From NCBI GenBank assembly GCA_017553505.1, contig JAFZLD010000017.1, positions 1 to 64,000 on the forward strand: a stretch of 64,000 bases of DNA, written 5' to 3'. Made by a program: the position numbers and the translations under genes. The stretch comes from Lachnospiraceae bacterium (GTDB lineage Bacteria; Bacillota; Clostridia; Lachnospirales; Lachnospiraceae). Numbering within the stretch: the stretch's first letter is position 1; every line of letters starts with the position of its first letter. Shown piece after piece: positions 8,021 to 17,261 of the stretch. Below the pieces are notes generated by a model. That model worked only from the letters and a program-made list of their open reading frames with translations, searched no databases and was not told the DNA's origin.

Positions 8021-9610
8021 ATGGTTTTATTATCCAGATATCATAAAAATTGTAAAGTGGCAGCGTTGCGCGTAGGGTTTATTGCTATAGCCTTAAGCGC
8101 TCTTTTTATACCCTCGATTGAACCTGTTAAGAGTGAAGGTAACAATATCTTTACTCTCTATGTTAACGACACCGAAATCGGTACCGTTGACAGCGAGAAG
8201 ACAGCAGACGAGCTTCTTAATACCGCCCGCCGTGCCGTTGTGGGTGACGCCGAGGGCGTTATTTTGATTGAAGCGGAGGCACGAGTTGTAGGCTCCGAAG
8301 TCCTTTACGGCAGGACCGATGATAAGGACGAACTTATCAAGAAGATTGAAGAAGTTTACGAGGCATCCCTCAGAGAGACGATGCAGCATTCCTATACCGT
8401 CAAGATTGACGACTATACCGTTAACGTTTCTACAGCCGAGGAAGTTGAAGAACTTCTTGAGGCATCTATCAATCGTTATGCAGATCCGGGTAAGTTCACG
8501 GTAGACCTTATCGCAGACACCGACAGAAAGCTTCCCGTACTCATCCCCCAGATTACCAAGCATGGTGACGAGACCGCCAAGGAAAGTACAAGTGTAACCG
8601 ACTACTTAAGCAATGACGGTTTTTACTATGATTTTGACAAAATAATAGCTGAGGCAACACCTGCGTCATTACCTTCTTTTGACGATTACGATTACGGCAT
8701 CACAAATGTTTCTTTTGCCAATAACGTGGAAGTGGTGGAGTCGTATCTGTCTTCGAGGGAAGTTGTACCGCTCAGCGCGGCTATCGACGAGGTTACCAAG
8801 GACAAGCAGCAGAAGACTATTCATGAAGTTAAGTCCGGTGATACCCTTTCCGTTATCGCTCAGATGTATAATACTACAGTTGATGATATTGTTGAACTTA
8901 ACGAGAACATTGCCAATGCCAATTCGCGTATCCGTGTAGGTGACGAAATTACAGTAACCGTTCCCAAGCCCGAGCTTTCCATCGCAAGAGAAGAGCTTGT
9001 GTACTATGAGGGAACTTACGAAGCGGATGTTATTTACAAATATAACGACAACTGGTATACGACTACCGAGGTTACTCTTCAGGACCCTTCTTCGGGTTAC
9101 CACAAAGCGGTTGAGAAGGTTACATACCTTGACAGCAAGATGGTAAGCTCCGAAGTCGTCATGGAAGAAATCGTGGCCGAGGCGGTTCCGAAGATTGTTG
9201 AGAAGGGTACCAAGATTCCTCCCACATATATTAAGCCTATAAGCGGTGGACGTCTCACCAGTACATTCGGTACACGTACGGCGACTATCCGCGGTATGAC
9301 ATCTTACCACGGTGCGGTTGACTGGGCTACTCCTATCGGTACTTCTGTTGTTGCTTCCTGTGGCGGACGTGTATCCTTTGCAGGATGGAAGGCTTCATAC
9401 GGTAACTGTATCTTCATCGAGCATCCGGACGGAAGACAGACCAGATACGCTCACTTGAGTAAGGTGTTGGTATCTGCAGGTCAGAATGTATCACAGGGCG
9501 AGAAGATTGCGCTTTCCGGTAACACGGGCGTTTCCACCGGGCCTCACTTGCATTTCGAGATGCGTATCGGTGGCAAGGCGGTTGACCCGCTTAAGTACAT
9601 TTCGTACTAG
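8021..9610 (+). CDS. Secreted wall hydrolase with LysM, G5 and M23 peptidase domains
   Basis: This 529-residue protein has an N-terminal hydrophobic signal (about 13-32), a long N-terminal region with two repeat-like segments (45-180), a LysM peptidoglycan-binding domain (268-313, beginning HEVKSGDTLSVIAQ), a G5 domain (about 316-398) and a C-terminal M23 metallopeptidase. The zinc ligands are H430 and D434 in YHGAVDWA and the last His of HLH at 509-511. M23 enzymes cut peptide cross-bridges of peptidoglycan. It acts outside the membrane, probably in wall growth. It is the only gene on its transcript before the murA promoter. Confidence 0.92.
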   Translation: MVLLSRYHKNCKVAALRVGFIAIALSALFIPSIEPVKSEGNNIFTLYVNDTEIGTVDSEKTADELLNTARRAVVGDAEGVILIEAEARVVGSEVLYGRTDDKDELIKKIEEVYEASLRETMQHSYTVKIDDYTVNVSTAEEVEELLEASINRYADPGKFTVDLIADTDRKLPVLIPQITKHGDETAKESTSVTDYLSNDGFYYDFDKIIAEATPASLPSFDDYDYGITNVSFANNVEVVESYLSSREVVPLSAAIDEVTKDKQQKTIHEVKSGDTLSVIAQMYNTTVDDIVELNENIANANSRIRVGDEITVTVPKPELSIAREELVYYEGTYEADVIYKYNDNWYTTTEVTLQDPSSGYHKAVEKVTYLDSKMVSSEVVMEEIVAEAVPKIVEKGTKIPPTYIKPISGGRLTSTFGTRTATIRGMTSYHGAVDWATPIGTSVVASCGGRVSFAGWKASYGNCIFIEHPDGRQTRYAHLSKVLVSAGQNVSQGEKIALSGNTGVSTGPHLHFEMRIGGKAVDPLKYISY

Positions 9611-9633
9611 GAACTGTTGCAATCTTAAGAATT

Positions 9634-9662
9634 TTGACAATCTAAATTCTTTGTGTTATAAA
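9634..9662 (+). promoter_or_regulatory. murA promoter
   Basis: TTGACA (9634-9639), 17-base spacer and TATAAA (9657-9662) with an upstream TGT extension form a near-consensus vegetative promoter. Confidence 0.75.
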
Positions 9663-9708
9663 AAATAAGTTAGATAAGAAATCCAATCAATCGGGATGGA
9701 AGAAGATT

Positions 9709-11001
9709 ATGAGACAATACGCAGTTAAGGGCGGAGCACCTCTCGTAGGCGAGGTTGAAATCGGCGGTGCCAAGAACGCGGCGTTGGGAATACTTGCCGC
9801 AGCACTTATGGCCGATGAGACGGTCGAAATTGAAAACGTCCCCGATTTATCCGACATTGATGTCATGCTCGGTGCACTTAAGACTTTGGGCGCCAGAGTT
9901 GACAAGGTTAATCGACACACGGTTCGGATAAACGGTTCCACTGTTCACACTACATCGTTACTTGACGATGCTTTAAATAAAATTCGCGGTTCCTACTACT
10001 TTGTAGGCGCTTTACTCGGTAAATACGGAAAGGCAGAGGTCATTCTCCCCGGAGGATGCAGCATAGGTTCAAGACCTGTCGACCTTCACATGAAGGGCTT
10101 CAGAGCTCTCGGCGCTACAGCTGAGATCGATCACGCCTGCATGGTATGTGATTCCGAGAAACTTACAGGAAGCCACATCTTCATGGATGGTGTTTCCGTA
10201 GGCGCTACCATTAACATCATGCTTGCCGCTGTAATGGCGGAAGGCCAGACATATATCGAAAACGCTGCCAAGGAGCCCCACGTCGTAGACGTTGCGAACT
10301 TCTTAAACAGCATGGGCGCATCCATTAAGGGCGCAGGTACCGACGTTATCCGTATCAAGGGCGTTGAGAGACTTCATGCGACTCACTATTCCATCATTCC
10401 CGACCAGATCGAGGCAGGAACTTTCATGATGGCAGCAGCCGCTACCAAGGGCGACGTACTTATCAAGAACGTTATTCCCAAGCACTTGGAGTCCATCACT
10501 TCCAAGCTCCTTGAAATCGGTTGCGAGATAGAAGAGTTCGACGATTCTATTCGTGTCGTATCGAGCAAGCCTTTCTTCCACACTCAGGTTAAGACGGCTC
10601 CTTATCCCGGATTCCCGACAGATATGCAGCCTCAGATAGCTGTGGTACTCGGACTTGCCGAGGGCACCAGCATCATTACCGAGACAATTTTTGAGAACAG
10701 ACTTAAATATGTGGATGAGCTTGTAAGACTCGGTGCCAATATGCGTGCCGAAGGTAATACCGCCATTATTGAAGGCGTACAGCGTTACAGCGGCGGTAAT
10801 GTAACTGCTCCCGACTTAAGAGCCGGTGCGGCACTTGTAGTTGCGGGCTTAAGCGCTGAGGGCGTTACCCTTATAAGCGATATTCATTACGTAGAGAGAG
10901 GATATGAAGACTTTCCCGAGAAGTTAAGAAGCCTCGGTGCTCAGATTGAACTTGTCGAGACAGATAAGGACATTCAGAGATTTAAATTAAGAGTGAGCTA
11001 A
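9709..11001 (+). CDS. murA: UDP-N-acetylglucosamine 1-carboxyvinyltransferase
   Basis: The 430-residue enzyme adds enolpyruvate from PEP to UDP-GlcNAc, the first committed step of peptidoglycan synthesis, in the cytoplasm. K22-N23 in GGAKNA and the active-site cysteine C117 in LPGGCSIG are present, so it should be fosfomycin-sensitive by family rule. The inside-out alpha/beta barrel pattern and length are normal. It is transcribed from its own strong promoter and ends in a strong terminator. The ribosome site is a GGGATGGAAG stretch. Confidence 0.97.
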   Translation: MRQYAVKGGAPLVGEVEIGGAKNAALGILAAALMADETVEIENVPDLSDIDVMLGALKTLGARVDKVNRHTVRINGSTVHTTSLLDDALNKIRGSYYFVGALLGKYGKAEVILPGGCSIGSRPVDLHMKGFRALGATAEIDHACMVCDSEKLTGSHIFMDGVSVGATINIMLAAVMAEGQTYIENAAKEPHVVDVANFLNSMGASIKGAGTDVIRIKGVERLHATHYSIIPDQIEAGTFMMAAAATKGDVLIKNVIPKHLESITSKLLEIGCEIEEFDDSIRVVSSKPFFHTQVKTAPYPGFPTDMQPQIAVVLGLAEGTSIITETIFENRLKYVDELVRLGANMRAEGNTAIIEGVQRYSGGNVTAPDLRAGAALVVAGLSAEGVTLISDIHYVERGYEDFPEKLRSLGAQIELVETDKDIQRFKLRVS

Positions 11002-11005
11002 AAAT

Positions 11006-11041
11006 AAACCCTTCGGTGATGTACCGAAGGGTTTTTCTTTT
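11006..11041. terminator. Bidirectional terminator after murA
   Basis: Perfect 12-bp stem AAACCCTTCGGT/ACCGAAGGGTTT (11006-11017 with 11023-11034) followed by TTCTTTT; the A-rich 5' side lets it serve the convergent HD-GYP gene as well. Confidence 0.92.
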
Positions 11042-11056
11042 GCTATCAGGAATATC

Positions 11057-12139
11057 TTATATAATTGCTTCGATGTGCAGGTCGGGCTCGGCGGAAAGAT
11101 CGATGAACTCGTTGCCGCACTTGATGGTGGGGTTCGCAAGGCTCGAGCGGTTAATAAATACCACGTCGCCGACGCGTCCGTCGTTGAGCTTAACGCGGTT
11201 AAGCATGTAAGTGTTAACGATGTTTTCAAGGAAGGTCATGATGAAGCGCGTATCGTATTTCTGCAGACCTTCGTTCTCGAAGATATCAACTACCTTGAAA
11301 GGACACATGGGACCACGGTAGATACGTGAGCTTGTCATGGCATCGTATACGTCTACGATGGCAACCATCTTAGCAAAGGTATCAATCTTGGCGTTCTTAA
11401 GACCGAAAGGATAGCCGCTTCCGTCGCAACGCTCGTGGTGCATGAGAGCGGAGTTCATGATGGTCTCGGGAACGTTCTGGGCCTTAAGGGCGTTGTAGCC
11501 TTCGAGGGTATGCTTCTTAACGATGGTGTACTCACCTTCGGTGAGCTTGCCGGGCTTCTTGATGATTTCTTCGGGTACGGAGACCTTGCCGATATCGTGG
11601 AGCAGTCCGCACAGAGTGGCGAGTCTGGTCTCTTCCTCGGTCATACGGAGCCAGCGCGCGAATACGTTGCACATAAGAGCTACGTTGATGGAATGAACGT
11701 AAGTCATGTCATCGTACTGACGCATGTTGTGAAGCATGTCGAATACGCTTAAGTATCCGCTTTCGGACTTAAGAAGATTCATGGTGAAGCCGAATACCTC
11801 ATCTAAGTTCAAAGAACGGGTATTGAGCGCAACCGAATTAAGAAGGTTCTGGAACTTCGGAACCTCTTCGTCGAAACGTTTCTTAAATTCCTTAAACTCG
11901 GGGCTGTTCTTAATCTTCTCGGAATAAGAAACGTCCTCGGGCATTTCGGGATTGGCAAGGTAAACCTTGGAAATTTCGTCTTCAACTCTTACGTTGATGA
12001 TTGAGTAAAACTCAAGCTTTGTAATGGCCTTATCAGTAAGAATCGTGCCTTTGGGTATGATGAGCTGGTTAGTATAAGTGTATACGTCCTCCGCTGTAAC
12101 CATACCGGGAGTAAGGTCTGTAGTACTGAGCCTCTTCAT
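11057..12139 (-). CDS. HD-GYP domain protein, predicted cyclic-di-GMP phosphodiesterase
   Basis: The 360-residue protein has an N-terminal region (1-65, LTPGMVTAEDVYT) typical of HD-GYP proteins and an HD-GYP domain from about 125 to 310. Metal residues H181-D182 in HDIGK and the H234-H235-E-R-C-D-G-S-G-Y-P signature are intact. Such enzymes hydrolyse cyclic-di-GMP or related dinucleotides, or act as sensors. There is no receiver domain or membrane segment. It ends in a roughly 50-residue PilZ-like or beta tail of uncertain nature (VGDVVFINRS). The RBS is AAGGAAT. It is divergent from the metK leader. Confidence 0.9.
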   Translation of the reverse strand: MKRLSTTDLTPGMVTAEDVYTYTNQLIIPKGTILTDKAITKLEFYSIINVRVEDEISKVYLANPEMPEDVSYSEKIKNSPEFKEFKKRFDEEVPKFQNLLNSVALNTRSLNLDEVFGFTMNLLKSESGYLSVFDMLHNMRQYDDMTYVHSINVALMCNVFARWLRMTEEETRLATLCGLLHDIGKVSVPEEIIKKPGKLTEGEYTIVKKHTLEGYNALKAQNVPETIMNSALMHHERCDGSGYPFGLKNAKIDTFAKMVAIVDVYDAMTSSRIYRGPMCPFKVVDIFENEGLQKYDTRFIMTFLENIVNTYMLNRVKLNDGRVGDVVFINRSSLANPTIKCGNEFIDLSAEPDLHIEAII

Positions 12140-12174
12140 AGTATTATTCCTTCTTAGATAATCTACTCTTCTTT

Positions 12175-12202
12175 ATTATACTAATTATAAATTGTTTCCC
12201 AA
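12175..12202 (-). promoter_or_regulatory. HD-GYP gene promoter
   Basis: On the minus strand TTGGGA, a 16-base spacer and TATAAT (12180-12175) fit a sigma-A promoter about 40 bases before the ATG. Confidence 0.5.
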
Positions 12203-12218
12203 GAATTATCAATAAATC

Positions 12219-12247
12219 TTGACAATACTATACGGAGGAAGTAGACT
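12219..12247 (+). promoter_or_regulatory. metK leader promoter
   Basis: TTGACA (12219-12224), 17 bases, then TAGACT (12242-12247). The transcript would begin just before the riboswitch P1 stem. Confidence 0.7.
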
Positions 12248-12255
12248 TTACTTGA

Positions 12256-12429
12256 CTCTTATTCAGAGTGGTGGAGGTACATAGGACCGATGAAGCCACG
12301 GCAACCCCCATATGGAAGGTGCCTACCTGAGCGAGCAGGGCAATAGTGCCCGATTCGAACAATAAGAGGATTGAAATAGTGCCTATATTTTAATCCGCTT
12401 ATTATATAATGATAAGCGGATTTTTATTT
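12256..12429 (+). promoter_or_regulatory. SAM riboswitch (S-box) with terminator, controlling metK
   Basis: The aptamer runs from the P1 strand CTCTTATT (12256-12263) to AATAAGAG (12361-12368). Between them are S-box conserved blocks AGAGTGGTGGAGG, ACCGATGAAGCC, CGGCAACC and the GGTGCC...GGGCAATAGTGCCCG region. A terminator hairpin follows: AATCCGCTTAT (12392-12402) with ATAAGCGGATT (12412-12422), then TTTATTT. The 3' strand of P1 plus GGATT (12361-12372) can instead pair with the terminator 5' strand with one mismatch, forming an antiterminator. SAM binding should stabilise P1 and so stop transcription. Confidence 0.93.
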
Positions 12430-12465
12430 ACCTAATTTCAATCCTTATCACAGAAAGGACAGAAA

Positions 12466-13647
12466 ATGGAAAAAAGACTTTTTACCTCTGAATCCGTTAC
12501 CGAAGGACATCCCGACAAGGTCTGCGATGCCATCTCCGACGCGATTCTCGACGCATGCATGGCAGAAGATCCCATGAGCCGTGTAGCATGTGAAACAGCA
12601 GCCTGCACAGGTTTCGTACTTGTAACAGGTGAGATTACCACTAACGCATACGTAGACATTCAGTCCATCGTACGTAACACAGTCAAAGAAATCGGATACG
12701 ACAAGTCCGAATACGGTTTCGACGGCAACACATGTGCAGTACTTGTAGCTATTGACGAACAGTCCGGCGATATCGCTATGGGCGTAGACAAGGCACTTGA
12801 GGCCAAAGAAGGCGCTCTCAAAGACGACCTCGACACAGGCGCAGGCGACCAGGGTATGATGTTTGGTTACGCTACCAACGAAACACCCGAGCTTATGCCT
12901 TACCCCATTTCCCTTGCACACAAGCTTGCACTTCAGCTTACCAAGGTTAGAAAAGACGGCACTCTTAAGTATTTAAGACCCGACGGTAAGACCCAGGTAT
13001 CCGTTGAGTATGATGAGAACGGCAAGCCTGTAAGACTCGAGGCTGTTGTATGCTCTACTCAGCACGATCCCGAGGTATCACAGGAACAGATTCACAAGGA
13101 CATCAAGAAATACGTATTCGACCCCATCCTTCCCAAGGATATGGTTGATGCAAATACCAAGTTCTTTATTAACCCTACCGGCCGTTTCGTAATCGGCGGA
13201 CCTCACGGTGACGCAGGTCTTACAGGCCGTAAGATTATCGTAGACACCTACGGCGGATATGCTCGTCACGGCGGTGGTGCTTTCTCCGGTAAGGACTGCA
13301 CCAAGGTAGACCGTTCCGCAGCTTACGCAGCAAGATACGTTGCCAAGAACGTTGTAGCTGCAGGCCTTGCAGACAAGTGCGAGATTCAGCTTTCTTACGC
13401 TATCGGCGTAGCAGAGCCCACTTCCGTTCAGGTAGACACCTTCGGAACCGGCAAGCTTTCCGATGCTGAGCTTACCAAGATTGTAAGAGAGAACTTCGAC
13501 CTTCGTCCTGCAGGAATCATCAAGATGCTCGACCTTCGTCGCCCCATCTACAAGCAGACCGCAGCTTACGGTCACTTCGGACGCACCGACATCGATGTAC
13601 CGTGGGAGAAGACCGATAAAGCAGCAGCACTTAAGAAATATTTATAA
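12466..13647 (+). CDS. metK: S-adenosylmethionine synthetase
   Basis: The 393-residue enzyme forms SAM from methionine and ATP. Signature elements visible are the N-terminal [23 protein letters not shown] near 126-137 and GGGAFSGKD around 264-272. It is a homotetrameric cytoplasmic enzyme. It is expressed through the S-box leader immediately upstream, so its own product should repress it. RBS AGAAAGGA lies upstream of the ATG. It ends at a perfect hairpin terminator and is monocistronic. Confidence 0.98.
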   Translation: MEKRLFTSESVTEGHPDKVCDAISDAILDACMAEDPMSRVACETAACTGFVLVTGEITTNAYVDIQSIVRNTVKEIGYDKSEYGFDGNTCAVLVAIDEQSGDIAMGVDKALEAKEGALKDDLDTGAGDQGMMFGYATNETPELMPYPISLAHKLALQLTKVRKDGTLKYLRPDGKTQVSVEYDENGKPVRLEAVVCSTQHDPEVSQEQIHKDIKKYVFDPILPKDMVDANTKFFINPTGRFVIGGPHGDAGLTGRKIIVDTYGGYARHGGGAFSGKDCTKVDRSAAYAARYVAKNVVAAGLADKCEIQLSYAIGVAEPTSVQVDTFGTGKLSDAELTKIVRENFDLRPAGIIKMLDLRRPIYKQTAAYGHFGRTDIDVPWEKTDKAAALKKYL

Positions 13648-13660
13648 GAATTTGCCAATG

Positions 13661-13689
13661 AGGGCCGTGAATTTCACGGCCCTTTTTGT
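13661..13689 (+). terminator. metK terminator
   Basis: Perfect 10-bp stem AGGGCCGTGA/TCACGGCCCT with an ATT loop (13661-13683), followed by TTTTGT. Confidence 0.92.
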
Positions 13690-13690
13690 A

Positions 13691-13718
13691 TTCAACGGGA
13701 CCGGTTGTGTGATATAAT
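13691..13718 (+). promoter_or_regulatory. dnaE operon promoter
   Basis: Consensus -10 TATAAT at 13713-13718; a weak -35 TTCAAC lies 16 bases upstream. Confidence 0.5.
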
Positions 13719-13754
13719 TACCCTTAAGAATAGCGGGGAGGGCTTCTTTAGCAC

Positions 13755-16700
13755 ATGTCTTTTGTACATCTTCACGTCCACACGGAATTTTCGCTTCTGG
13801 ACGGTTCCAATAAGATAAAAGAATACGTGAAACGCCTCAAGGAACTGGGCATGACCGCCGGAGCCATCACCGATCACGGCGTTATGTACGGTTGCATAGA
13901 TTACTACAAGGCGGCCAGAGAAGAAGGCATTAAGCCGATTCTGGGCTGCGAGGTGTACGTTGCCCCCAACTCCCGTTTTGACAAAGAAATCGGGGGCGGT
14001 GAGGAACGCTATCATCACCTTGTACTGCTTGCCGAGAATAATGTAGGTTACGCTAACCTTTGTAAGATTGTCAGCATCGGATTCACCGAGGGCTATTATT
14101 ACAGGCCCAGAGTGGATTTCGAGATTCTCAATAAGTATCATGAGGGCATTATCGCCCTTTCTGCCTGTATCGCGGGCGAGCTTCCGAGATACATACTTAA
14201 AGGTATGATGACTGAGGCGAGAGCCTGCGCTCAGAAGTACCTTGACTGCTTCGGCGAGGGCAATTATTTCCTCGAACTTCAAGACCATGGACTGCCTGAG
14301 CAGAGGACCGTTAACTCTGCACTTCTTACCATCAGCCAGGAAATGAACATACCGCTTGTGGCCACCAATGACGTTCACTACACTTATGCTGCGGACGCCG
14401 AGCCTCACGAGTTGCTTCTTTGTATCCAGACCGGCAAGACAATGAAGGACGAGGACCGTCTGGTGTATGCAGGCGGACAATATTACGTTAAGAGTGAGGA
14501 GGAGATGCGCCTTCTTTTTCCGTATGCGCAGGAAGCGATTGAGAATACGCAGAAAATCGCGGACAGATGCAATGTGGAGATTGAATTCGGCGTGACGAAG
14601 CTCCCTCATTTCGAGGTGCCTGAGGGTTACGATTCCTGGACTTACCTTAATAAGCTCTGCGATGACGGTCTCCGCGAGCGCTATCCCGACAATTACGAGG
14701 AGCTCAGAGAACGTCTGGATTACGAGCTTTCCGTCATCAATAAGATGGGCTACGTCGACTATTTCCTGATAGTCTGGGACTTCATCAATTATGCGAAGGA
14801 AAACGGTATCATGGTGGGTCCCGGTCGAGGCTCCGCGGCAGGTTCCATCGTTTCGTACTGCCTTAAGATTACCAACATCGACCCTATCAGATATAACCTT
14901 CTTTTTGAGCGATTTCTTAACCCCGAGCGAGTGTCCATGCCCGATATCGATATTGACTTCTGCTACGAGAGACGTCAGGAAGTTATAGAGTATGTACGTC
15001 GCAAGTATGGCCCCGAGAAAGTAGTGCAGATTGTTACTTTCGGTACGCTTGCGGCCAAGGGTGTTATCAGGGATGTGGCGCGCGTTATGGACCTTCCTTA
15101 CTCAAGGGGCGACCAGATTGCCAAGCTTATTCCCAATGAATTAAATATTACGCTTGATAAGGCGCTTACCATGAATCCGGAACTTAAGAACCTTTATGAC
15201 ACGGATGACGAAGTGCATTATCTTATCGATATGAGCCGTCGTCTTGAGGGTCTTCCGAGGCATACTTCCATGCATGCTGCGGGCGTTTTGATATGCCCCA
15301 AAGCAGCCGATGAATTCGTGCCCCTGCAGCGCGGCGCCGACGGTTCCATTACCACACAGTATATTATGACCACTCTTGAGGAGCTTGGTCTTCTTAAGAT
15401 GGACTTCCTGGGACTTCGTACACTCACGGTTATTCGCGATGCCGTGCGACTTGCAGAAGAGGCTCAAGGTGTCAAGATTGATATAGACAACATAGATTAC
15501 AACGACAAGGGTGTACTGGACCTTATGGGCTCGGGCCACACCGAAGGCATATTCCAGCTTGAAAGTGCGGGTATGAAGAGCTTCATGAAGGAACTGAAGC
15601 CTCAGTCACTTGAAGATATTACCGCGGGAATCGCGCTTTACCGTCCCGGCCCCATGGACTTTATTCCCAAGTACATCGCAGGTAAGCTCAATCAGGACAA
15701 CATCACCTACAGAACCCCTGAGCTAAAGCCTATTCTCGAGGCTACCTACGGCTGTATCGTCTACCAGGAGCAGGTTATGCAGATAGTGCGTGACCTCGGC
15801 GGATACACCATGGGCCGAAGCGACTTGGTACGCCGTGCCATGAGTAAAAAGAAACAGCACGTCATGGAAGTCGAGCGCAACAACTTCATCTACGGTAATG
15901 AAGAAGAAGGCGTTCCCGGCTGTATTTCCAAGGGCATTTCTGAGGACGCGGCCAGCGGTATTTACGACGATATGATGGACTTTGCGAAGTATGCTTTTAA
16001 CAAGTCCCACGCAGCCTGCTACGCTGTCGTATCCTACCAGACCGCATACCTTAAGCATTACTACCCCGTAGAGTTCATGGCGGCTCTTATGACGAGCTTT
16101 ATTGAAAACGCCGGCAAGGTATCCGAATACATCAACGTATGCCGCTCCATGGGCATCGGAATTGTTGCACCGGACGTTAATAGCGGTGATGTATCATTTT
16201 CAGTAGTGGACGGTAAGATTGGATACGCTCTTACCGCGATTAAGAACGTCGGACGCCCCGTCATTGAAGGGCTTGTGGAAGAGCGAAAAGTCGGCGGCCC
16301 CTACAAGAGCCTTACGGATTTCATCAATCGCATGACTTCCCGCGACCTTAACAAGCGCGCTGTCGAGAACTTTATCAAGGCAGGTGCTTTTGACTCCCTC
16401 GGCGGCACGAGAAAGCAGTATATGAGCGCTTACGTGCGCATCATGGACTCTGCCAACGCCGATAAGAAGAATGTAATATCCGGCCAGATAAGTCTGTTCG
16501 ACTTCGCCTCCCCCGAGGCCAAAGAAGACTTCAAGGAAAGCCTCCCCGATGTAGGCGAGTACTCCAAAGAAGTGATGTTACAGTTCGAGAAGGAAGTTCT
16601 CGGAATTTACGTTTCCGGACACCCCCTCGAAGACTTCAGAAACGTATTACTAAAGAATACTTCCGCCACGGCAGCAGATTTTGCTCTTGACCCCGAGACG

Positions 16701-17207
16701 GATACGGTTAAAATAAATGATGGAGAACGCGTAACCATAGGCGGTATGGTGACCGGCAAGACCATTAAGTATACGAAGACCAACAAGATGATGGCCTTCA
16801 TTAATCTTGAAGATCTGCTCGGTTCCGTGGAAGTCATCGTGTTCCCCAAGGACTACGAGAAATACGCTTCGCTTCTCAAGGAAGACGAGAAGATTTTCAT
16901 CGAAGGCCGCGCAAGCGTCGAGGAAGACAAGGACGCCAAGCTCATCTGCGAGCGCGTAAAGAGTTTCGACGATATTCCCAAGAAGCTCTGGGTGCAGTTT
17001 CCTGACATGAAGGCTTTTGAGGAAGGCTGGCAGAAGTTAGTCGGAATCATCGATACTTCCGAGGGTCGTGACCACGTTATGGTATATGTGGCGGCGGAGA
17101 ACAAGCGCAAGGATCTCGGAGTTCAGTACGGAGTTTCGATTACGGCGGGACTTACGGAGGCACTCAGCGATGCTTTCGGTTCCGACAATATAAGAGTTAC
17201 GAATTAA
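13755..17207 (+). CDS. dnaE: DNA polymerase III subunit alpha
   Basis: The 1150-residue C-family polymerase catalyses replicative DNA synthesis. It has an N-terminal PHP domain (HLHVHTEFSLLDG at about 5-17), the polymerase palm with catalytic Asp residues D397 and D399 in PDIDIDF, a helix-hairpin-helix region and a C-terminal OB-fold (VTIGGMVTGKT). The length is typical of Firmicutes DnaE1. A second replicase, PolC, is expected elsewhere in the genome. It leads a likely operon with pfkA 54 bases downstream, an arrangement common in clostridia. Confidence 0.97.
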   Translation: MSFVHLHVHTEFSLLDGSNKIKEYVKRLKELGMTAGAITDHGVMYGCIDYYKAAREEGIKPILGCEVYVAPNSRFDKEIGGGEERYHHLVLLAENNVGYANLCKIVSIGFTEGYYYRPRVDFEILNKYHEGIIALSACIAGELPRYILKGMMTEARACAQKYLDCFGEGNYFLELQDHGLPEQRTVNSALLTISQEMNIPLVATNDVHYTYAADAEPHELLLCIQTGKTMKDEDRLVYAGGQYYVKSEEEMRLLFPYAQEAIENTQKIADRCNVEIEFGVTKLPHFEVPEGYDSWTYLNKLCDDGLRERYPDNYEELRERLDYELSVINKMGYVDYFLIVWDFINYAKENGIMVGPGRGSAAGSIVSYCLKITNIDPIRYNLLFERFLNPERVSMPDIDIDFCYERRQEVIEYVRRKYGPEKVVQIVTFGTLAAKGVIRDVARVMDLPYSRGDQIAKLIPNELNITLDKALTMNPELKNLYDTDDEVHYLIDMSRRLEGLPRHTSMHAAGVLICPKAADEFVPLQRGADGSITTQYIMTTLEELGLLKMDFLGLRTLTVIRDAVRLAEEAQGVKIDIDNIDYNDKGVLDLMGSGHTEGIFQLESAGMKSFMKELKPQSLEDITAGIALYRPGPMDFIPKYIAGKLNQDNITYRTPELKPILEATYGCIVYQEQVMQIVRDLGGYTMGRSDLVRRAMSKKKQHVMEVERNNFIYGNEEEGVPGCISKGISEDAASGIYDDMMDFAKYAFNKSHAACYAVVSYQTAYLKHYYPVEFMAALMTSFIENAGKVSEYINVCRSMGIGIVAPDVNSGDVSFSVVDGKIGYALTAIKNVGRPVIEGLVEERKVGGPYKSLTDFINRMTSRDLNKRAVENFIKAGAFDSLGGTRKQYMSAYVRIMDSANADKKNVISGQISLFDFASPEAKEDFKESLPDVGEYSKEVMLQFEKEVLGIYVSGHPLEDFRNVLLKNTSATAADFALDPETDTVKINDGERVTIGGMVTGKTIKYTKTNKMMAFINLEDLLGSVEVIVFPKDYEKYASLLKEDEKIFIEGRASVEEDKDAKLICERVKSFDDIPKKLWVQFPDMKAFEEGWQKLVGIIDTSEGRDHVMVYVAAENKRKDLGVQYGVSITAGLTEALSDAFGSDNIRVTN

Positions 17208-17261
17208 ATGGTGCGATACACTTTCTTTTGCGGTGTTACACACATATAAAGGAGATTAAAT

